A program made the translations under genes and the position numbers. Below the pieces are notes generated by a model that saw only the letters and a program-made list of their open reading frames with translations, made no database searches and was not told the DNA's origin. From Pseudomonas putida (GTDB lineage Bacteria; Pseudomonadota; Gammaproteobacteria; Pseudomonadales; Pseudomonadaceae): a stretch of DNA of 64,000 bases. Each line of letters begins with the position of its first letter. The stretch's first letter is position 1. The stretch is taken from contig NZ_CP109603.1 in assembly GCF_025905425.1 (NCBI RefSeq), positions 5,720,501-5,784,500 on the forward strand. The letters run 5' to 3'. This document shows, in pieces, positions 50,684-59,889 of the stretch.

Positions 50684-51301
50684 ATGTATTACGGTGAACG
50701 CTTCAACGCCTGGACCCACCTGGTCGGTGCCATTCTGGCCTGCATCGGTGCCATCTGGCTGATCGTCGTCGCGGGCTTGCAGGGCGACCCCTGGAAGATC
50801 GTGAGTTTCTCCATCTATGGCGGCACGCTGCTGCTGCTCTACAGTATCTCGACCCTCTACCACAGCACACGCGGGCGGGCGAAGGTGATCATGCGCAAGC
50901 TCGATCACCTGTCGATCTACTTGCTGATTGCCGGCAGCTACACCCCATTCTGCCTGGTCAGCCTGCGCGGGCCCTGGGGCTGGAGCCTGTTCGGGGTGGT
51001 CTGGGGGCTGGCGGTGATCGGCATGCTGCAGGAGATCAAGCCGCGCTCCGAGGCGCGGATCCTGTCGATCATCATCTATGCGGTGATGGGCTGGTTCGTC
51101 CTGGTGGCGGTCAAGCCGCTGCTGCACAGCCTGGGCACCGCCGGCTTCGCCTGGTTGGCGGCCGGCGGGGTGTTCTACACCGTGGGCATCATCTTCTTCG
51201 CTTTCGACAGCCGTTTCCGCCACTGGCATGGCATCTGGCACCTGTTCGTGATTGCCGGCAGCCTGATGCACTTCGTGGCGGTGTCGCTGTACGTGCGTTA
51301 G
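50684..51301 (+). CDS. Hemolysin III / PAQR-family membrane protein
   Basis: A seven-helix inner-membrane protein of 205 residues of the YqfA/HlyIII branch of the PAQR family; despite the name, the usual role is unlikely to be haemolysis. Zinc-ligand-type residues are visible in LYHSTRGRAKVIMRKLDH near the middle and WHGIWHLFVIAGSLMHF at the C-terminus. An AGGAGG precedes the ATG at a somewhat long distance of 12-13 bases. It converges with rsmE across only 3 bases. Confidence 0.92.
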   Translation: MYYGERFNAWTHLVGAILACIGAIWLIVVAGLQGDPWKIVSFSIYGGTLLLLYSISTLYHSTRGRAKVIMRKLDHLSIYLLIAGSYTPFCLVSLRGPWGWSLFGVVWGLAVIGMLQEIKPRSEARILSIIIYAVMGWFVLVAVKPLLHSLGTAGFAWLAAGGVFYTVGIIFFAFDSRFRHWHGIWHLFVIAGSLMHFVAVSLYVR

Positions 51302-51304
51302 TTT

Positions 51305-52027
51305 TTACGAGAAATCGCCCCACAGCTGCTGTGCCACCGAAAGCGCAACGACTGGCGCTGTCTCGGTGCGCAGCACGCGCGGGCCAAGGCGGGCGGCGTG
51401 GAAGTCGGCAGCTTTGGCCTGCTCGACCTCAGCATCGCTCAGGCCGCCTTCGGGGCCGATGAGGAAGGCTAGGCGGGCCGGCTTGTCATGGCTGGTCAGC
51501 GGCTCGGCGACTGGGTGTAGCACCAGCTTGAGGTCGGCATCGCTGCCTTTGATCCAGTCGGCCAGGGTGACTGGCGGGTGGATCACCGGCAAGCTGGAGC
51601 GGCCGCACTGTTCGCAGGCGCTGATCGCCACCTGGCGCCAGTGCGCCAAACGTTTGTCGGCGCGCTCATCCTTCAAGCGCACTTCGCAGCGCTCGCTGAC
51701 GATCGGGGTAATCTCGTTGGCGCCCAGTTCGGTGGCCTTCTGGATCGCCCAGTCCATGCGCTCGCCGCGCGAAAGGCCTTGGCCCAGGTGGATGTGCAAG
51801 GGCGATTCGGCTTGACCGGCCAGGGCCTGATCGAGGCTGACGCGCACGGTTTTCTTGCCCACTTCGAGCAACTGGCCGAGGTATTCCTGGCCGCTGCCGT
51901 CGAACAGCTGCACGGCGTCACCGGGGGCCATGCGCAATACGCGGCCGATGTAGTGGGCTTGGGCTTCGGGCAGGTCGTGCTCGCCGATGCTCAGGGGGGC
52001 GTCGATGAAGAAGCGGGACAGTCTCAT
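51305..52027 (-). CDS. rsmE: 16S rRNA (uracil-1498-N3) methyltransferase RsmE
   Basis: The canonical RsmE of 240 residues, a SPOUT methyltransferase for U1498 of 16S rRNA. It has an N-terminal PUA-like domain and the standard motifs SRGERMDWAIQKATELG, EQCGRSS, FLIGPEGGLSDAEV and LGPRVLRTETAPV. It is the second RsmE-type gene in the window (see 14741-15448). It lies downstream of bioA on the same strand, separated by repeats. Confidence 0.96.
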   Translation of the reverse strand: MRLSRFFIDAPLSIGEHDLPEAQAHYIGRVLRMAPGDAVQLFDGSGQEYLGQLLEVGKKTVRVSLDQALAGQAESPLHIHLGQGLSRGERMDWAIQKATELGANEITPIVSERCEVRLKDERADKRLAHWRQVAISACEQCGRSSLPVIHPPVTLADWIKGSDADLKLVLHPVAEPLTSHDKPARLAFLIGPEGGLSDAEVEQAKAADFHAARLGPRVLRTETAPVVALSVAQQLWGDFS

Positions 52028-52082
52028 GGGTAAGGCTCTAATTGATGGGGTGCTTCCGGTGGACTAGGGGGCTGCTTTGCAG

Positions 52083-52177
52083 CCCTTTCGCGACACCAGG
52101 CCGCTCCCACAATTAAACGGCGTGCGCTGTGCCATTGTGGGAGCGGCCTTGTGCCGCGATCGAGGGCAAAGCCCTCG
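52083..52177. repeat. Composite REP-like repeat downstream of bioA
   Basis: A first part at 52084-52115 (TTTCGCGACACCAGGCCGCTCCC), an inverted partner at 52134-52160 (TGGGAGCGGCCTTGTGCCGC) and a distal hairpin CGAGGGC-AAA-GCCCTCG at 52161-52177 form the same arrangement as the array at 7664-7707. It lies just past the bioA stop. Confidence 0.8.
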
Positions 52178-52185
52178 CAGCGATG

Positions 52186-53592
52186 TCAGCCCGGGTCGCG
52201 GAAATCGGGGTGGAAATTGGCCGGCACGGCGACGCTGATGCTTTCTCGAGTCGCGATATCAATGCCTTCCGTGGCCACTTCGGCGAGGAAGTCGATCTGT
52301 TCCGGGGTAATCACGTAGGGCGGCAGGAAGTACACCACACTGCCCAGCGGGCGCAGCAGGGCGCCGCGGGTCAGGGCGTGCTCGAACACTTTCAGGCCAC
52401 GGCGCTCTTGCCACGGGTAGGCAACCTTGCCGGCTTTGTCCTGGACCATCTCGATCGCCAGGGCCATGCCGGTCTGGCGGATTTCTGCGACATGGGCATG
52501 GTCGGCCAGGTGCGCGGTGGCGCTGGCCATGCGCGCAGATAACGCCTTGTTGGCCTCGATCACGTTGTCTTGCTCGAAGATGTCGAGGGTCGCCAGGGCC
52601 GCCGCACAGGCCAGCGGGTTGCCGGTGTAGCTGTGCGAGTGGAGGAACGCGCGCAGGGTCGGGTAGTCGTCGTAGAACGCCTGGTACACCGTGTCGGTGG
52701 TCAGGCAGGCGGCCAGCGGCAGGTAACCGCCGGTCAGCGCCTTGGACAGGCAGAGGAAGTCCGGGCGGATGCCGGCCTGCTCACAGGCGAACATTGTGCC
52801 GGTGCGGCCGAAGCCTACGGCGATTTCATCGTGGATCAGGTGCACGCCATAGCGGTCGCAGGCCTCGCGCAGCAGCTGGAGGTAGACCGGGTGGTACATG
52901 CGCATGCCGCCGGCACCCTGGATCAATGGCTCAATGATCACCGCAGCGATGGTTTCGTGATGCTCGGCCAGGGTCTGCTCCATGGCCTGGAACATGTTGC
53001 GCGAATGTTCTTCCCAGCCCATGCCTTCGGGGCGCAGGTAACAGTCCGGGCTCGGCACCTTGATGGTATCGAGCAGTAGCGCCTTGTAGGTTTCGGTGAA
53101 CAGCGGCACGTCCCCTACCGACATCGCGGCAATGGTTTCGCCGTGGTAGCTGTTGGTCAGCGTGACGAAGCGTTTTTTTGACGGTTTGCCGATGTTCAGC
53201 CAGTAGTGGAAGCTCATCTTCAGCGCAACTTCGATGCACGAAGAGCCATTGTCAGCGTAGAACACCCGGTCCAGCCTGGCCGGGGTCATGGCCACCAGGC
53301 GTTCGGACAGCTCGATCACCGGTTGGTGGCTGAAGCCGGCCAGGATCACGTGTTCCAACTGGTCGACCTGGTCCTTGATGCGCTGGTTGATGCGCGGGTT
53401 GGCGTGGCCAAACACGTTTACCCACCAACTGCTCACGGCGTCCAGGTAGCGTTTGCCTTCGAAGTCTTCCAGCCACACGCCTTCACCGCGCTTGATCGGG
53501 ATCAGCGGCAACTGCTCGTGGTCTTTCATCTGGGTGCAGGGGTGCCACAGGACCTTGAGGTCACGTTGCATCCACTGATCGTTGAGGCCCAT
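52186..53592 (-). CDS. bioA: Adenosylmethionine-8-amino-7-oxononanoate aminotransferase
   Basis: BioA is a PLP-dependent class III aminotransferase that makes 7,8-diaminopelargonate in biotin synthesis. The 468-residue protein has the SSWWVNVFGHANPRI start region, NGSSCIEVALKMSFHYW, the HDEIAVGFGRTGTMFACE cofactor segment and the PLP Lys284 in LSKALTGG. AGGAG precedes the ATG at 53592; the open frame extends to 53661 without support. No other bio genes are nearby. It follows the small unknown gene by 79 bases. Confidence 0.97.
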   Translation of the reverse strand: MGLNDQWMQRDLKVLWHPCTQMKDHEQLPLIPIKRGEGVWLEDFEGKRYLDAVSSWWVNVFGHANPRINQRIKDQVDQLEHVILAGFSHQPVIELSERLVAMTPARLDRVFYADNGSSCIEVALKMSFHYWLNIGKPSKKRFVTLTNSYHGETIAAMSVGDVPLFTETYKALLLDTIKVPSPDCYLRPEGMGWEEHSRNMFQAMEQTLAEHHETIAAVIIEPLIQGAGGMRMYHPVYLQLLREACDRYGVHLIHDEIAVGFGRTGTMFACEQAGIRPDFLCLSKALTGGYLPLAACLTTDTVYQAFYDDYPTLRAFLHSHSYTGNPLACAAALATLDIFEQDNVIEANKALSARMASATAHLADHAHVAEIRQTGMALAIEMVQDKAGKVAYPWQERRGLKVFEHALTRGALLRPLGSVVYFLPPYVITPEQIDFLAEVATEGIDIATRESISVAVPANFHPDFRDPG

Positions 53593-53671
53593 GGGTACTT
53601 CTCCTGGCTGCGCTGCTGGCTTGGACCGCGTAAGCCTAAGCAAAGCTGCAGGGCAGGACAACCGCTGCGGG

Positions 53672-54163
53672 TCAATGACGTTGAGTGCCGGTCCATTCGA
53701 GCCGGCGAATATGCACGGTGCCGGCCTGCGAGGTGGAAATGGTCAGGCGCCGGAAGGGCCCGTCGATGACCTGGTGATAGGGATGCGTGGAGATGGGGCC
53801 GGGCATCAGGTCGGTGAAGCCGCTGCCTTCTATGGTGAGCCAGTAGAAGTTGCGCGGAGCCGGTGCCAACAGGTCGTGGTCGTGGTTTTCGGCATCGAAC
53901 AGCATGTGCAGGTCGTCACAAAGGAAGTCGCTGACCACGTAGTATTCCAGCCGCAAACACTGCACCTCCTGGGAGAAGGTGATTTCCACGTCGCTGTGTT
54001 CGCCAATGACCAGCTCTGTGCCGTCTTCGCCCTTGAACGCTTCGTGAAAGCCTGTCCACGACGTGCTATTGGAACGAATGCTCAGGCCCGATGCCGTGCG
54101 CAATGTTTGCCTGTGCCACAGAAACTGCCGTGTGACGTGCGTGAAACGCTCCTCGAAGATCAT
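53672..54163 (-). CDS. Conserved-looking protein of unknown function
   Basis: I do not recognise this 163-residue protein. It has no signal peptide or membrane helix. It begins MIFEERFTHVTRQFLWHRQT and is predicted to be mostly beta strand, rich in Thr, His and aromatic residues, with an acidic Asp/His patch in LFDAENHDHDLLAP. Reality as a gene is supported by a good GGAGGA eight bases before the ATG, co-direction with bioA 79 bases downstream, and third-position GC bias like its neighbours. It might be a small beta-sandwich binding protein, but that is a guess. Confidence 0.65.
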   Translation of the reverse strand: MIFEERFTHVTRQFLWHRQTLRTASGLSIRSNSTSWTGFHEAFKGEDGTELVIGEHSDVEITFSQEVQCLRLEYYVVSDFLCDDLHMLFDAENHDHDLLAPAPRNFYWLTIEGSGFTDLMPGPISTHPYHQVIDGPFRRLTISTSQAGTVHIRRLEWTGTQRH

Positions 54164-54373
54164 GCGCAGGTCCTCCGGGCGGGCTCTTGGCCATTGTCGT
54201 CAGCATCGCCCGCAACCCTGTGACAGGGCTACTGACAAAAATGTCAGTTGCCAAAAGGACTTGATGTCGCTGTGCTGGCAGGGTTGGCACACCTGACGTA
54301 TTCTTAACGCATCTCGCTCGGGGCATTTCTGCCTCCCTTTTTTTCTGTAACGTCTGACTCGGAGTTCGCCGAC

Positions 54374-56254
54374 ATGGCTGCTGCTTGGGTGCGCCTGTGC
54401 GCGTTGGTATTGATTGGTGTGTCCAGCGGCGCCGCGCTGGCAAAGGACAAAACGCCCACGGCCATTGTGGTCGGTGGTGGCCTCGCGGGCCTGACCGCAG
54501 CCTACGAGCTGCAGAACAAAGGTTGGCAGGTGACGCTGCTGGAGGCCAAGTCAGGCATGGGCGGCCGGTCTGGCCTTGCAACCAGTGAGTGGATCGGCAA
54601 CGCCAAGGCCCAGCCGGTGCTCAACCAGTACCTAGACCGTTTCAAGCTTGAAACACTGCCCGCGCCGGAATTCGTGCGTACGCCGGGCTACCTGATCGAC
54701 GGTGAGTATTTCAATGCGACGGACCTCGCCACCAAGCAGCCTGCCACTGCCGAGGCGCTCAAGCGCTATGAGAAAACCCTCGACGACCTGGCCCGCTCGA
54801 TCGATGACCCGCTGAACCCTCAGGCGACCAGCACGCTGTTCGCCCTCGATCAGATCAACGTGTCCACCTGGCTGGACAAGCTGCAATTGCCGACCACCGC
54901 GCGTCAGCTGATCAACCAGCAGATCCGTACCCGTTACGATGAGCCGTCGCGCCTGTCGCTGCTGTATTTCGCCCAGCAGACTCGGGTGTACCGGGGTGTC
55001 AGTGACCGTGACCTGCGTGCCGCCCGCCTGCCGGGCGGCAGCCCGGTATTGGCCCAAGCGTTCGTCAAACAGCTGAAGACCATCAAGACCAGCTCGCCGG
55101 TCACCGCCATCGTCCAGGACAAGGACGGCGTCACGGTCAAGGTTGGCAGTGTGGGCTACCAGGCCGATTACCTGGTCATGGCCGTGCCGCTACGCGCCCT
55201 GGCCAAGATTCAGATGACCCCGGGCCTGGACAACCAGCACCTGGCGGCGCTCAAGGGCACCAACTATGGCTGGCGTGACCAGCTGATGCTCAAGTTCAAG
55301 AAGCCGGTGTGGGAAAGCCGGGCGCGCATGTCTGGCGAGATCTTCAGTAACGCGGGCCTGGGCATGTTGTGGATTGAACCGGCACTCAAGGGTGGCGCCA
55401 ACGTGGTGATCAACCTGTCCGGCGATAACGCCCGCCTGTTGCAGGCGTTCGGTGACAAGCAGATGGTCGACCAGGTGCTCATCCGCCTGCATGCGTTTTA
55501 TCCACAGGCCCGTGGTGCGTTCACCGGGTACGAGGTCAAGCGCTACAGCACTGACGCCGGCACCGGTGGCGCCTACCTGGCTTATGGCCCAGGGCAGATC
55601 AGCAAGTACTGGCGCCTGTGGGAGCGCCCGGTGCAGCGCATCAGCTTTGCCGGTGAGCATACCGACGCCCTCTACCCAGGCACCCTGGAAGGCGCCCTGC
55701 GCAGCGGTCAGCGCGCTGCCGGCCAGGTTCAAGACCTGCTTGCCGGCAAGTCGTTCGACCCGGCCAAGGCTGTGCCGGTTGCGGCAGCAGCAGCGGCGGG
55801 CGCCGCGGCGGCCAAGGATAAGGGTGGGTTCTTCTCCAACCTGTTCGGTGGTTCTTCCGACAAGAGCAACAAGGCGGAAAAAGCCCCGGCCAAGGCCGAG
55901 CCGGTGAAGGAAGAGGCCAAGCAGGACAAACCAGGTTTCTTCTCGCGCCTGTTTGGTGGGGCTGACAAGCCTGAAGTGAAAGCCCAGCCGATTGCCAAGG
56001 CTGATGAAGTGGCCCCTGCACCGGCTCCGCAGGCCGCTCCAGCCCCGGTTGCGCCGGCGCCTGTGGCCAAGGAAGCAGCAGCCAAGCCTGCTGCTGCCAA
56101 ACCTGCCGCTACCAAGGCAGCCCCTGCCAAGCATGCTCCGGTACACAAGCCGGCGGCAAAACAGGCGCATAAGCCTGTCGAGGCGAAAAAAGCCACGGTC
56201 AAATCGGAACCCGCGAAGAAGCCTGTGGCCAATACTCAGGCCAAGGCGGGTTGA
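54374..56254 (+). CDS. Flavin-containing amine oxidase with repetitive Ala/Lys/Pro tail
   Basis: A 626-residue FAD-dependent amine oxidase. A likely Sec signal peptide (residues 1-23, ending GAALA) precedes the dinucleotide motif VVGGGLAGLTAAYELQNKGW, with the substrate domain and the C-terminal FAD motif FAGEHTDALYPGTLEGAL. From about residue 465 the protein departs from family length: two copies of GFFSxLFGG (485-493 and 521-529) with Lys/Glu-rich linkers, then an Ala/Pro/Lys-rich tail of about 90 residues resembling histone-like PhaF/AlgP tails. Substrate is unknown. It is divergent from the small unknown gene and ends before a REP pair. Confidence 0.92.
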   Translation: MAAAWVRLCALVLIGVSSGAALAKDKTPTAIVVGGGLAGLTAAYELQNKGWQVTLLEAKSGMGGRSGLATSEWIGNAKAQPVLNQYLDRFKLETLPAPEFVRTPGYLIDGEYFNATDLATKQPATAEALKRYEKTLDDLARSIDDPLNPQATSTLFALDQINVSTWLDKLQLPTTARQLINQQIRTRYDEPSRLSLLYFAQQTRVYRGVSDRDLRAARLPGGSPVLAQAFVKQLKTIKTSSPVTAIVQDKDGVTVKVGSVGYQADYLVMAVPLRALAKIQMTPGLDNQHLAALKGTNYGWRDQLMLKFKKPVWESRARMSGEIFSNAGLGMLWIEPALKGGANVVINLSGDNARLLQAFGDKQMVDQVLIRLHAFYPQARGAFTGYEVKRYSTDAGTGGAYLAYGPGQISKYWRLWERPVQRISFAGEHTDALYPGTLEGALRSGQRAAGQVQDLLAGKSFDPAKAVPVAAAAAAGAAAAKDKGGFFSNLFGGSSDKSNKAEKAPAKAEPVKEEAKQDKPGFFSRLFGGADKPEVKAQPIAKADEVAPAPAPQAAPAPVAPAPVAKEAAAKPAAAKPAATKAAPAKHAPVHKPAAKQAHKPVEAKKATVKSEPAKKPVANTQAKAG

Positions 56255-56262
56255 TTGACTGT

Positions 56263-56390
56263 ACCGGCCCCTTCGCGGGCAAGCCCGCTCCCGCAGGGAT
56301 CGTGCGGCTTTAGAAAATTGAGCAAGACAGCTGCTCCCACAGAGTCACGCCGCTTTTGTGGGAGCGGGCTTGCCCGCGAAGGCGCCGGTA
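56263..56390. repeat. Inverted REP pair after the amine oxidase gene
   Basis: Copies with core GCGGGCAAGCCCGC at about 56266-56299 and, inverted, 56355-56386 lie just after the stop and probably mark its transcript end. Confidence 0.88.
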
Positions 56391-56550
56391 CTGGCAACTT
56401 GAGTGTCCCCTACTATCGTTAATGTTTCCTTAATAGGAAGCTTCCACAATATCCATCGTATTTTTCGATAATCCGAAGCAATTTTTTCCGCTTTTATTCG
56501 ATACGTTACGCGTTAGTCTGTGCACAGCTTTCACGGGGAAACACGCCAAC
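56391..56550. promoter_or_regulatory. AT-rich upstream region of the cytochrome b561 gene
   Basis: These 160 bases are much more AT-rich than the surroundings, with T runs around 56461-56500 and the palindrome GGAAGCTTCC at 56436-56445. This is the expected promoter zone for cytochrome b561-yceI. No unambiguous -35/-10 pair could be assigned. Confidence 0.5.
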
Positions 56551-57102
56551 ATGCAACTGCGCAATTCATCTTCTCGCTACGGCGTGGTCAGCATCATCCT
56601 GCATTGGGGTGTCGCGCTGGCCGTCTTCGGCCTGTTCGGCCTGGGGCTGTGGATGGTCGGTCTGGACTACTACGACCCGTGGCGCAAATCTGGCCCAGAT
56701 CTGCACAAGAGCATCGGCTTGGTGTTGCTGGCAGTGATGCTGCTACGTGTACTCTGGCGTTTCATCAGCCCGCCACCGCCCGCGCCGGCCAACCATGGGG
56801 CACTCACCCGCATGGCCGCCAAGCTGGGCCATCTGGCCCTGTACGTGGGGCTGTTCGCGGTGATGATCGCCGGTTACCTGATCTCCACCGCCGACGGCGT
56901 CGGTATTCCGGTGTTCGGCTTGTTCGAAGTACCGGCTCTGGTCAGCGACCTGCCCGATCAGGCGGACCTGGCTGGGGTGATCCATCTTTGGCTGGCCTGG
57001 GGCCTGGTGATTTTCGCCGTCCTCCATGCCCTGGCAGCATTGAAACACCACTTCATTGACCGTGACGCGACCCTGATCCGCATGCTGGGCCGCAAAGCTT
57101 GA
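56551..57102 (+). CDS. Cytochrome b561
   Basis: An inner-membrane di-heme b-type cytochrome of 183 residues with four helices. Candidate heme ligands are His18, His52, His145 and His159, in the positions seen in E. coli CybB-type proteins. It probably passes electrons between quinone and a partner such as superoxide or a periplasmic protein. It is followed 31 bases later by yceI, a common pairing, so both are likely co-transcribed. Confidence 0.95.
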   Translation: MQLRNSSSRYGVVSIILHWGVALAVFGLFGLGLWMVGLDYYDPWRKSGPDLHKSIGLVLLAVMLLRVLWRFISPPPPAPANHGALTRMAAKLGHLALYVGLFAVMIAGYLISTADGVGIPVFGLFEVPALVSDLPDQADLAGVIHLWLAWGLVIFAVLHALAALKHHFIDRDATLIRMLGRKA

Positions 57103-57133
57103 CTCTCAACCTCAATTGCAAGGAATAGAAAGG

Positions 57134-57712
57134 ATGTTGAAAAAGACTTTTGCCGCTCTGGCGCTCGGTACCGCTTTGTTCTCCGCAGGCCAGGCCATGG
57201 CCGCCGAGTACAAGATCGACAAAGAAGGCCAGCACGCGTTCGTTGACTGGAAGATCAGCCACCTGGGCTACAGCTTCATCCACGGTACGTTCAAGGACTT
57301 TGACGGCAACTTCAGCTGGGACAGCGCCAAGCCTGAAGCGAGCAAGATCAGTGTCGATCTGAAAACTGCCAGCCTGTGGTCGAACCACGCCGAGCGTGAC
57401 AAGCACATTGCCAGCAAAGACTTCCTGGACGTGAAGAAGTATCCAGAAGCCAAGTTCGTATCCACCGCCGTCAAATCGACCGGCGACAAGACCGCCGACG
57501 TGACCGGCGACCTGACCTTGCACGGTGTGACCAAGCCGGTCACCTTCAAGGCCACCTTCAACGGTGAAGGCAAGGACCCATGGGGTGGCGAGCGCGCTGG
57601 CTTCAACGCCACCACCACGCTGAACCTGAACGACTTCGGCATCAAGGGCCCAGGCGCGACTTCGCAGACCCTGGACCTGGATATCAGCGTTGAAGGCGTG
57701 AAGCAGAAGTAA
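57134..57712 (+). CDS. yceI: YceI-family periplasmic lipid-binding protein
   Basis: A secreted lipocalin-like beta-barrel protein of 192 residues that binds isoprenoid quinones. A Sec signal peptide ends at about residue 23 (SAGQAMA), followed by [18 protein letters not shown], the family start, and [15 protein letters not shown]. The ATG at 57134 is chosen; an upstream TTG at 57116 is in frame but would lengthen the signal peptide. It ends before a strong bidirectional terminator. Confidence 0.95.
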   Translation: MLKKTFAALALGTALFSAGQAMAAEYKIDKEGQHAFVDWKISHLGYSFIHGTFKDFDGNFSWDSAKPEASKISVDLKTASLWSNHAERDKHIASKDFLDVKKYPEAKFVSTAVKSTGDKTADVTGDLTLHGVTKPVTFKATFNGEGKDPWGGERAGFNATTTLNLNDFGIKGPGATSQTLDLDISVEGVKQK

Positions 57713-57731
57713 TTCGCACTACCTGCAAAAA

Positions 57732-57759
57732 AAAACGCCGCCCTATTGGGCGGCGTTTT
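57732..57759. terminator. Bidirectional terminator between yceI and rhlE
   Basis: AAAACGCCGCCC-TATT-GGGCGGCGTTTT is a perfect 12-base stem with A and T runs on both sides, placed between convergent genes. It can stop transcription from either strand. Confidence 0.95.
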
Positions 57760-57775
57760 GTTGTATGGGCTGGTA

Positions 57776-59671
57776 TCAGCTCTTACGGGTCAGCAGCGCT
57801 GGGCGCTCACTGCGTGGGCGGCTTGGCAGGTCGTCCAGTTGCTCAGGCGTTGGGTAACGATCGAGCTTGGACTCCTTGCGGATGATGACCGGCTGGCTCT
57901 GTGGCTCACGCGAGCTACGCACTGCCGGTTCTTGACGCGCAGCATCATCGCGCGAAGGGCGGCCGCGGCCACCGCCATCACGGCGTGCGCCGCCGCCATT
58001 GGCGTTACGCGGTGGGCGTTTCTCGCCGTTGGCGTTGCGTGGTTGAGCGCCACCATTATTGCTGCGACCCTGGCCACCGCTGTTGCTGCGCGTGCCAGCA
58101 CCTTGGCTCTGGCTTTGACCTGCGCCAGTGCCAGTGCCGCTGCCAGGACGACGGTTACGCCCCTGGTTTTTGCCTTGGTACGGGCTGACGTAGTCGGCGC
58201 GGTTGCCGAAGTTGTCGACGTCATCGTCCAGGAACTCATCCGGAGCACGGTCGGCCTGCGTTTTTGGCGCGCCGTTCTGGCTGGCTTGCTGCTGGCGTGG
58301 CTTGTTGTCACGCGGCTTGCGCTGCTGCTGCGGCTTGTCGCCAGACTTTTCCTTGTCGGCCGGCTTGTCGGCAGCGTGCGGCTTGGCCTTGCCTTTATCC
58401 TTGCCTTTGTCCTTGCGGCCACCGTTGGCGTCTTTGCCGCCTTCGCCGCGTGGCTGGTTGCGACCGCCACGGCCGGTGTTCTGCGGGCGTTCGCGAACTT
58501 CCGGCTTCTCGGCCTCTACCTGGCTTGCGTCAAAGCCCATCAGATCACCGTCGGCAATCTTCTGCTTGGTGACGCGCTCGATGCTCTTGAGCAGCTTCTC
58601 TTCATCTGGCGCGACCAGGGAAATGGCCTCACCTGAACGGCCCGCACGACCAGTACGGCCGATACGGTGGACGTAGTCTTCTTCGACATTGGGCAGCTCG
58701 AAGTTGACCACATGGGGCAACTGATCGATGTCCAGGCCGCGGGCGGCGATGTCGGTGGCAACCAGTACCCGTACAGCGTTGGCCTTGAAGTCGGCCAGGG
58801 CTTTGGTGCGAGCGTTCTGGCTCTTGTTGCCGTGGATGGCGGCGGCGGTCAGGCCGTGCTTTTCCAGGTACTCGGCCAGGCGGTTGGCGCCGTGCTTGGT
58901 ACGGGTGAAGACCAGTACCTGCTCCCACGCACCCAGGGTGATCAGGTGGGCCAGCAGCGCACGCTTGTGGCTGGCAGGCAGGCGATAGACGCGCTGCTCG
59001 ATGCGTTCGACCGTGGTGTTCGGCGGGGTGACCTCGATGCGCTCCGGGTTGTGCAGGAGCTTGTCGGCCAGGTCGGTGATGTCTTTGGAGAAGGTTGCCG
59101 AGAACAGCAGGTTCTGGCGCTTGGCCGGGAGGCGGGCAAGGACCTTCTTGACGTCGTGGATGAAGCCCATGTCGAGCATGCGGTCGGCTTCGTCGAGGAC
59201 CAGGATTTCCACATGGGACAGGTCTACCTTGCCTTGCCCGGCCAGGTCGAGCAGGCGGCCAGGGCACGCCACGAGGACATCGACGCCTTTGGCGATGGCC
59301 TGGATCTGTGGGTTCATGCCGACACCGCCGAAGACGCAGGCGCTGACCAGCGGCAGGTCACGGGCATAAACCTTGAAGCTGTCATGCACCTGGGCAGCCA
59401 GTTCGCGGGTCGGAGTCAGGACCAGTACGCGGGGCTGGCGTGGGCCATGGCGCTGCGACTTGTCGGGGTGGCCACCCGGGAACAGGCGCTCCAGGATCGG
59501 CAAGGCGAAACCGCCGGTTTTACCAGTACCTGTCTGCGCAGCGACCATCAGATCGCGGCCTTGCAACACGGCGGGAACAGCCCGCTGTTGCACCGGAGTC
59601 GGCTGGGTATAGCCCGCAGCCTCGATAGCGCGGACAAGAGCCTCGGAGAGACCGAGGGAAGCAAAGGACAT
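57776..59671 (-). CDS. rhlE: DEAD-box RNA helicase RhlE with long disordered tail
   Basis: A DEAD-box helicase of 631 residues acting on RNA structure in ribosome assembly or decay. The two RecA domains (residues 1-380) hold the Q motif (PTPVQQR), AAQTGTGKT (44-52), the DEAD box (VLDEADRM), SAT (SATF), and [13 protein letters not shown]. From about 390 the chain becomes very Gly/Arg/Lys/Asn/Gln-rich for some 230 residues, with RGG-like and NANG repeats, ideal for RNA binding or phase separation. The ATG at 59671 matches the RhlE start [13 protein letters not shown]. Confidence 0.95.
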   Translation of the reverse strand: MSFASLGLSEALVRAIEAAGYTQPTPVQQRAVPAVLQGRDLMVAAQTGTGKTGGFALPILERLFPGGHPDKSQRHGPRQPRVLVLTPTRELAAQVHDSFKVYARDLPLVSACVFGGVGMNPQIQAIAKGVDVLVACPGRLLDLAGQGKVDLSHVEILVLDEADRMLDMGFIHDVKKVLARLPAKRQNLLFSATFSKDITDLADKLLHNPERIEVTPPNTTVERIEQRVYRLPASHKRALLAHLITLGAWEQVLVFTRTKHGANRLAEYLEKHGLTAAAIHGNKSQNARTKALADFKANAVRVLVATDIAARGLDIDQLPHVVNFELPNVEEDYVHRIGRTGRAGRSGEAISLVAPDEEKLLKSIERVTKQKIADGDLMGFDASQVEAEKPEVRERPQNTGRGGRNQPRGEGGKDANGGRKDKGKDKGKAKPHAADKPADKEKSGDKPQQQRKPRDNKPRQQQASQNGAPKTQADRAPDEFLDDDVDNFGNRADYVSPYQGKNQGRNRRPGSGTGTGAGQSQSQGAGTRSNSGGQGRSNNGGAQPRNANGEKRPPRNANGGGARRDGGGRGRPSRDDAARQEPAVRSSREPQSQPVIIRKESKLDRYPTPEQLDDLPSRPRSERPALLTRKS

Positions 59672-59877
59672 GGGCAATCCTGTTCTCGTGTGGGCTGGGC
59701 CCGTAGGGATGTTCTGCCTGGCGCGACGGGCATCGGTGAGATGCGATCGCGTCCGGTCCAGCTTGGCTTTCACTGCACATCCAGGAAACGGAGGGCTGAC
59801 GCGGTAAGGCGTCGTTGCCGATCGGGATGCCTGTTGCTAGGCCGAGCGTCCGGGCGTAAGCCTGGCGGGAAGGCCCG

Positions 59878-59886
59878 AGTATAACA
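59878..59886 (-). promoter_or_regulatory. Candidate extended -10 promoter for rhlE
   Basis: On the minus strand the sequence TGTTATACT gives an extended -10 hexamer (TATACT with an upstream TG). Transcription would begin near 59871 and give a leader of about 200 bases before the rhlE ATG. No good -35 was found. Confidence 0.5.
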
Positions 59887-59889
59887 GAG

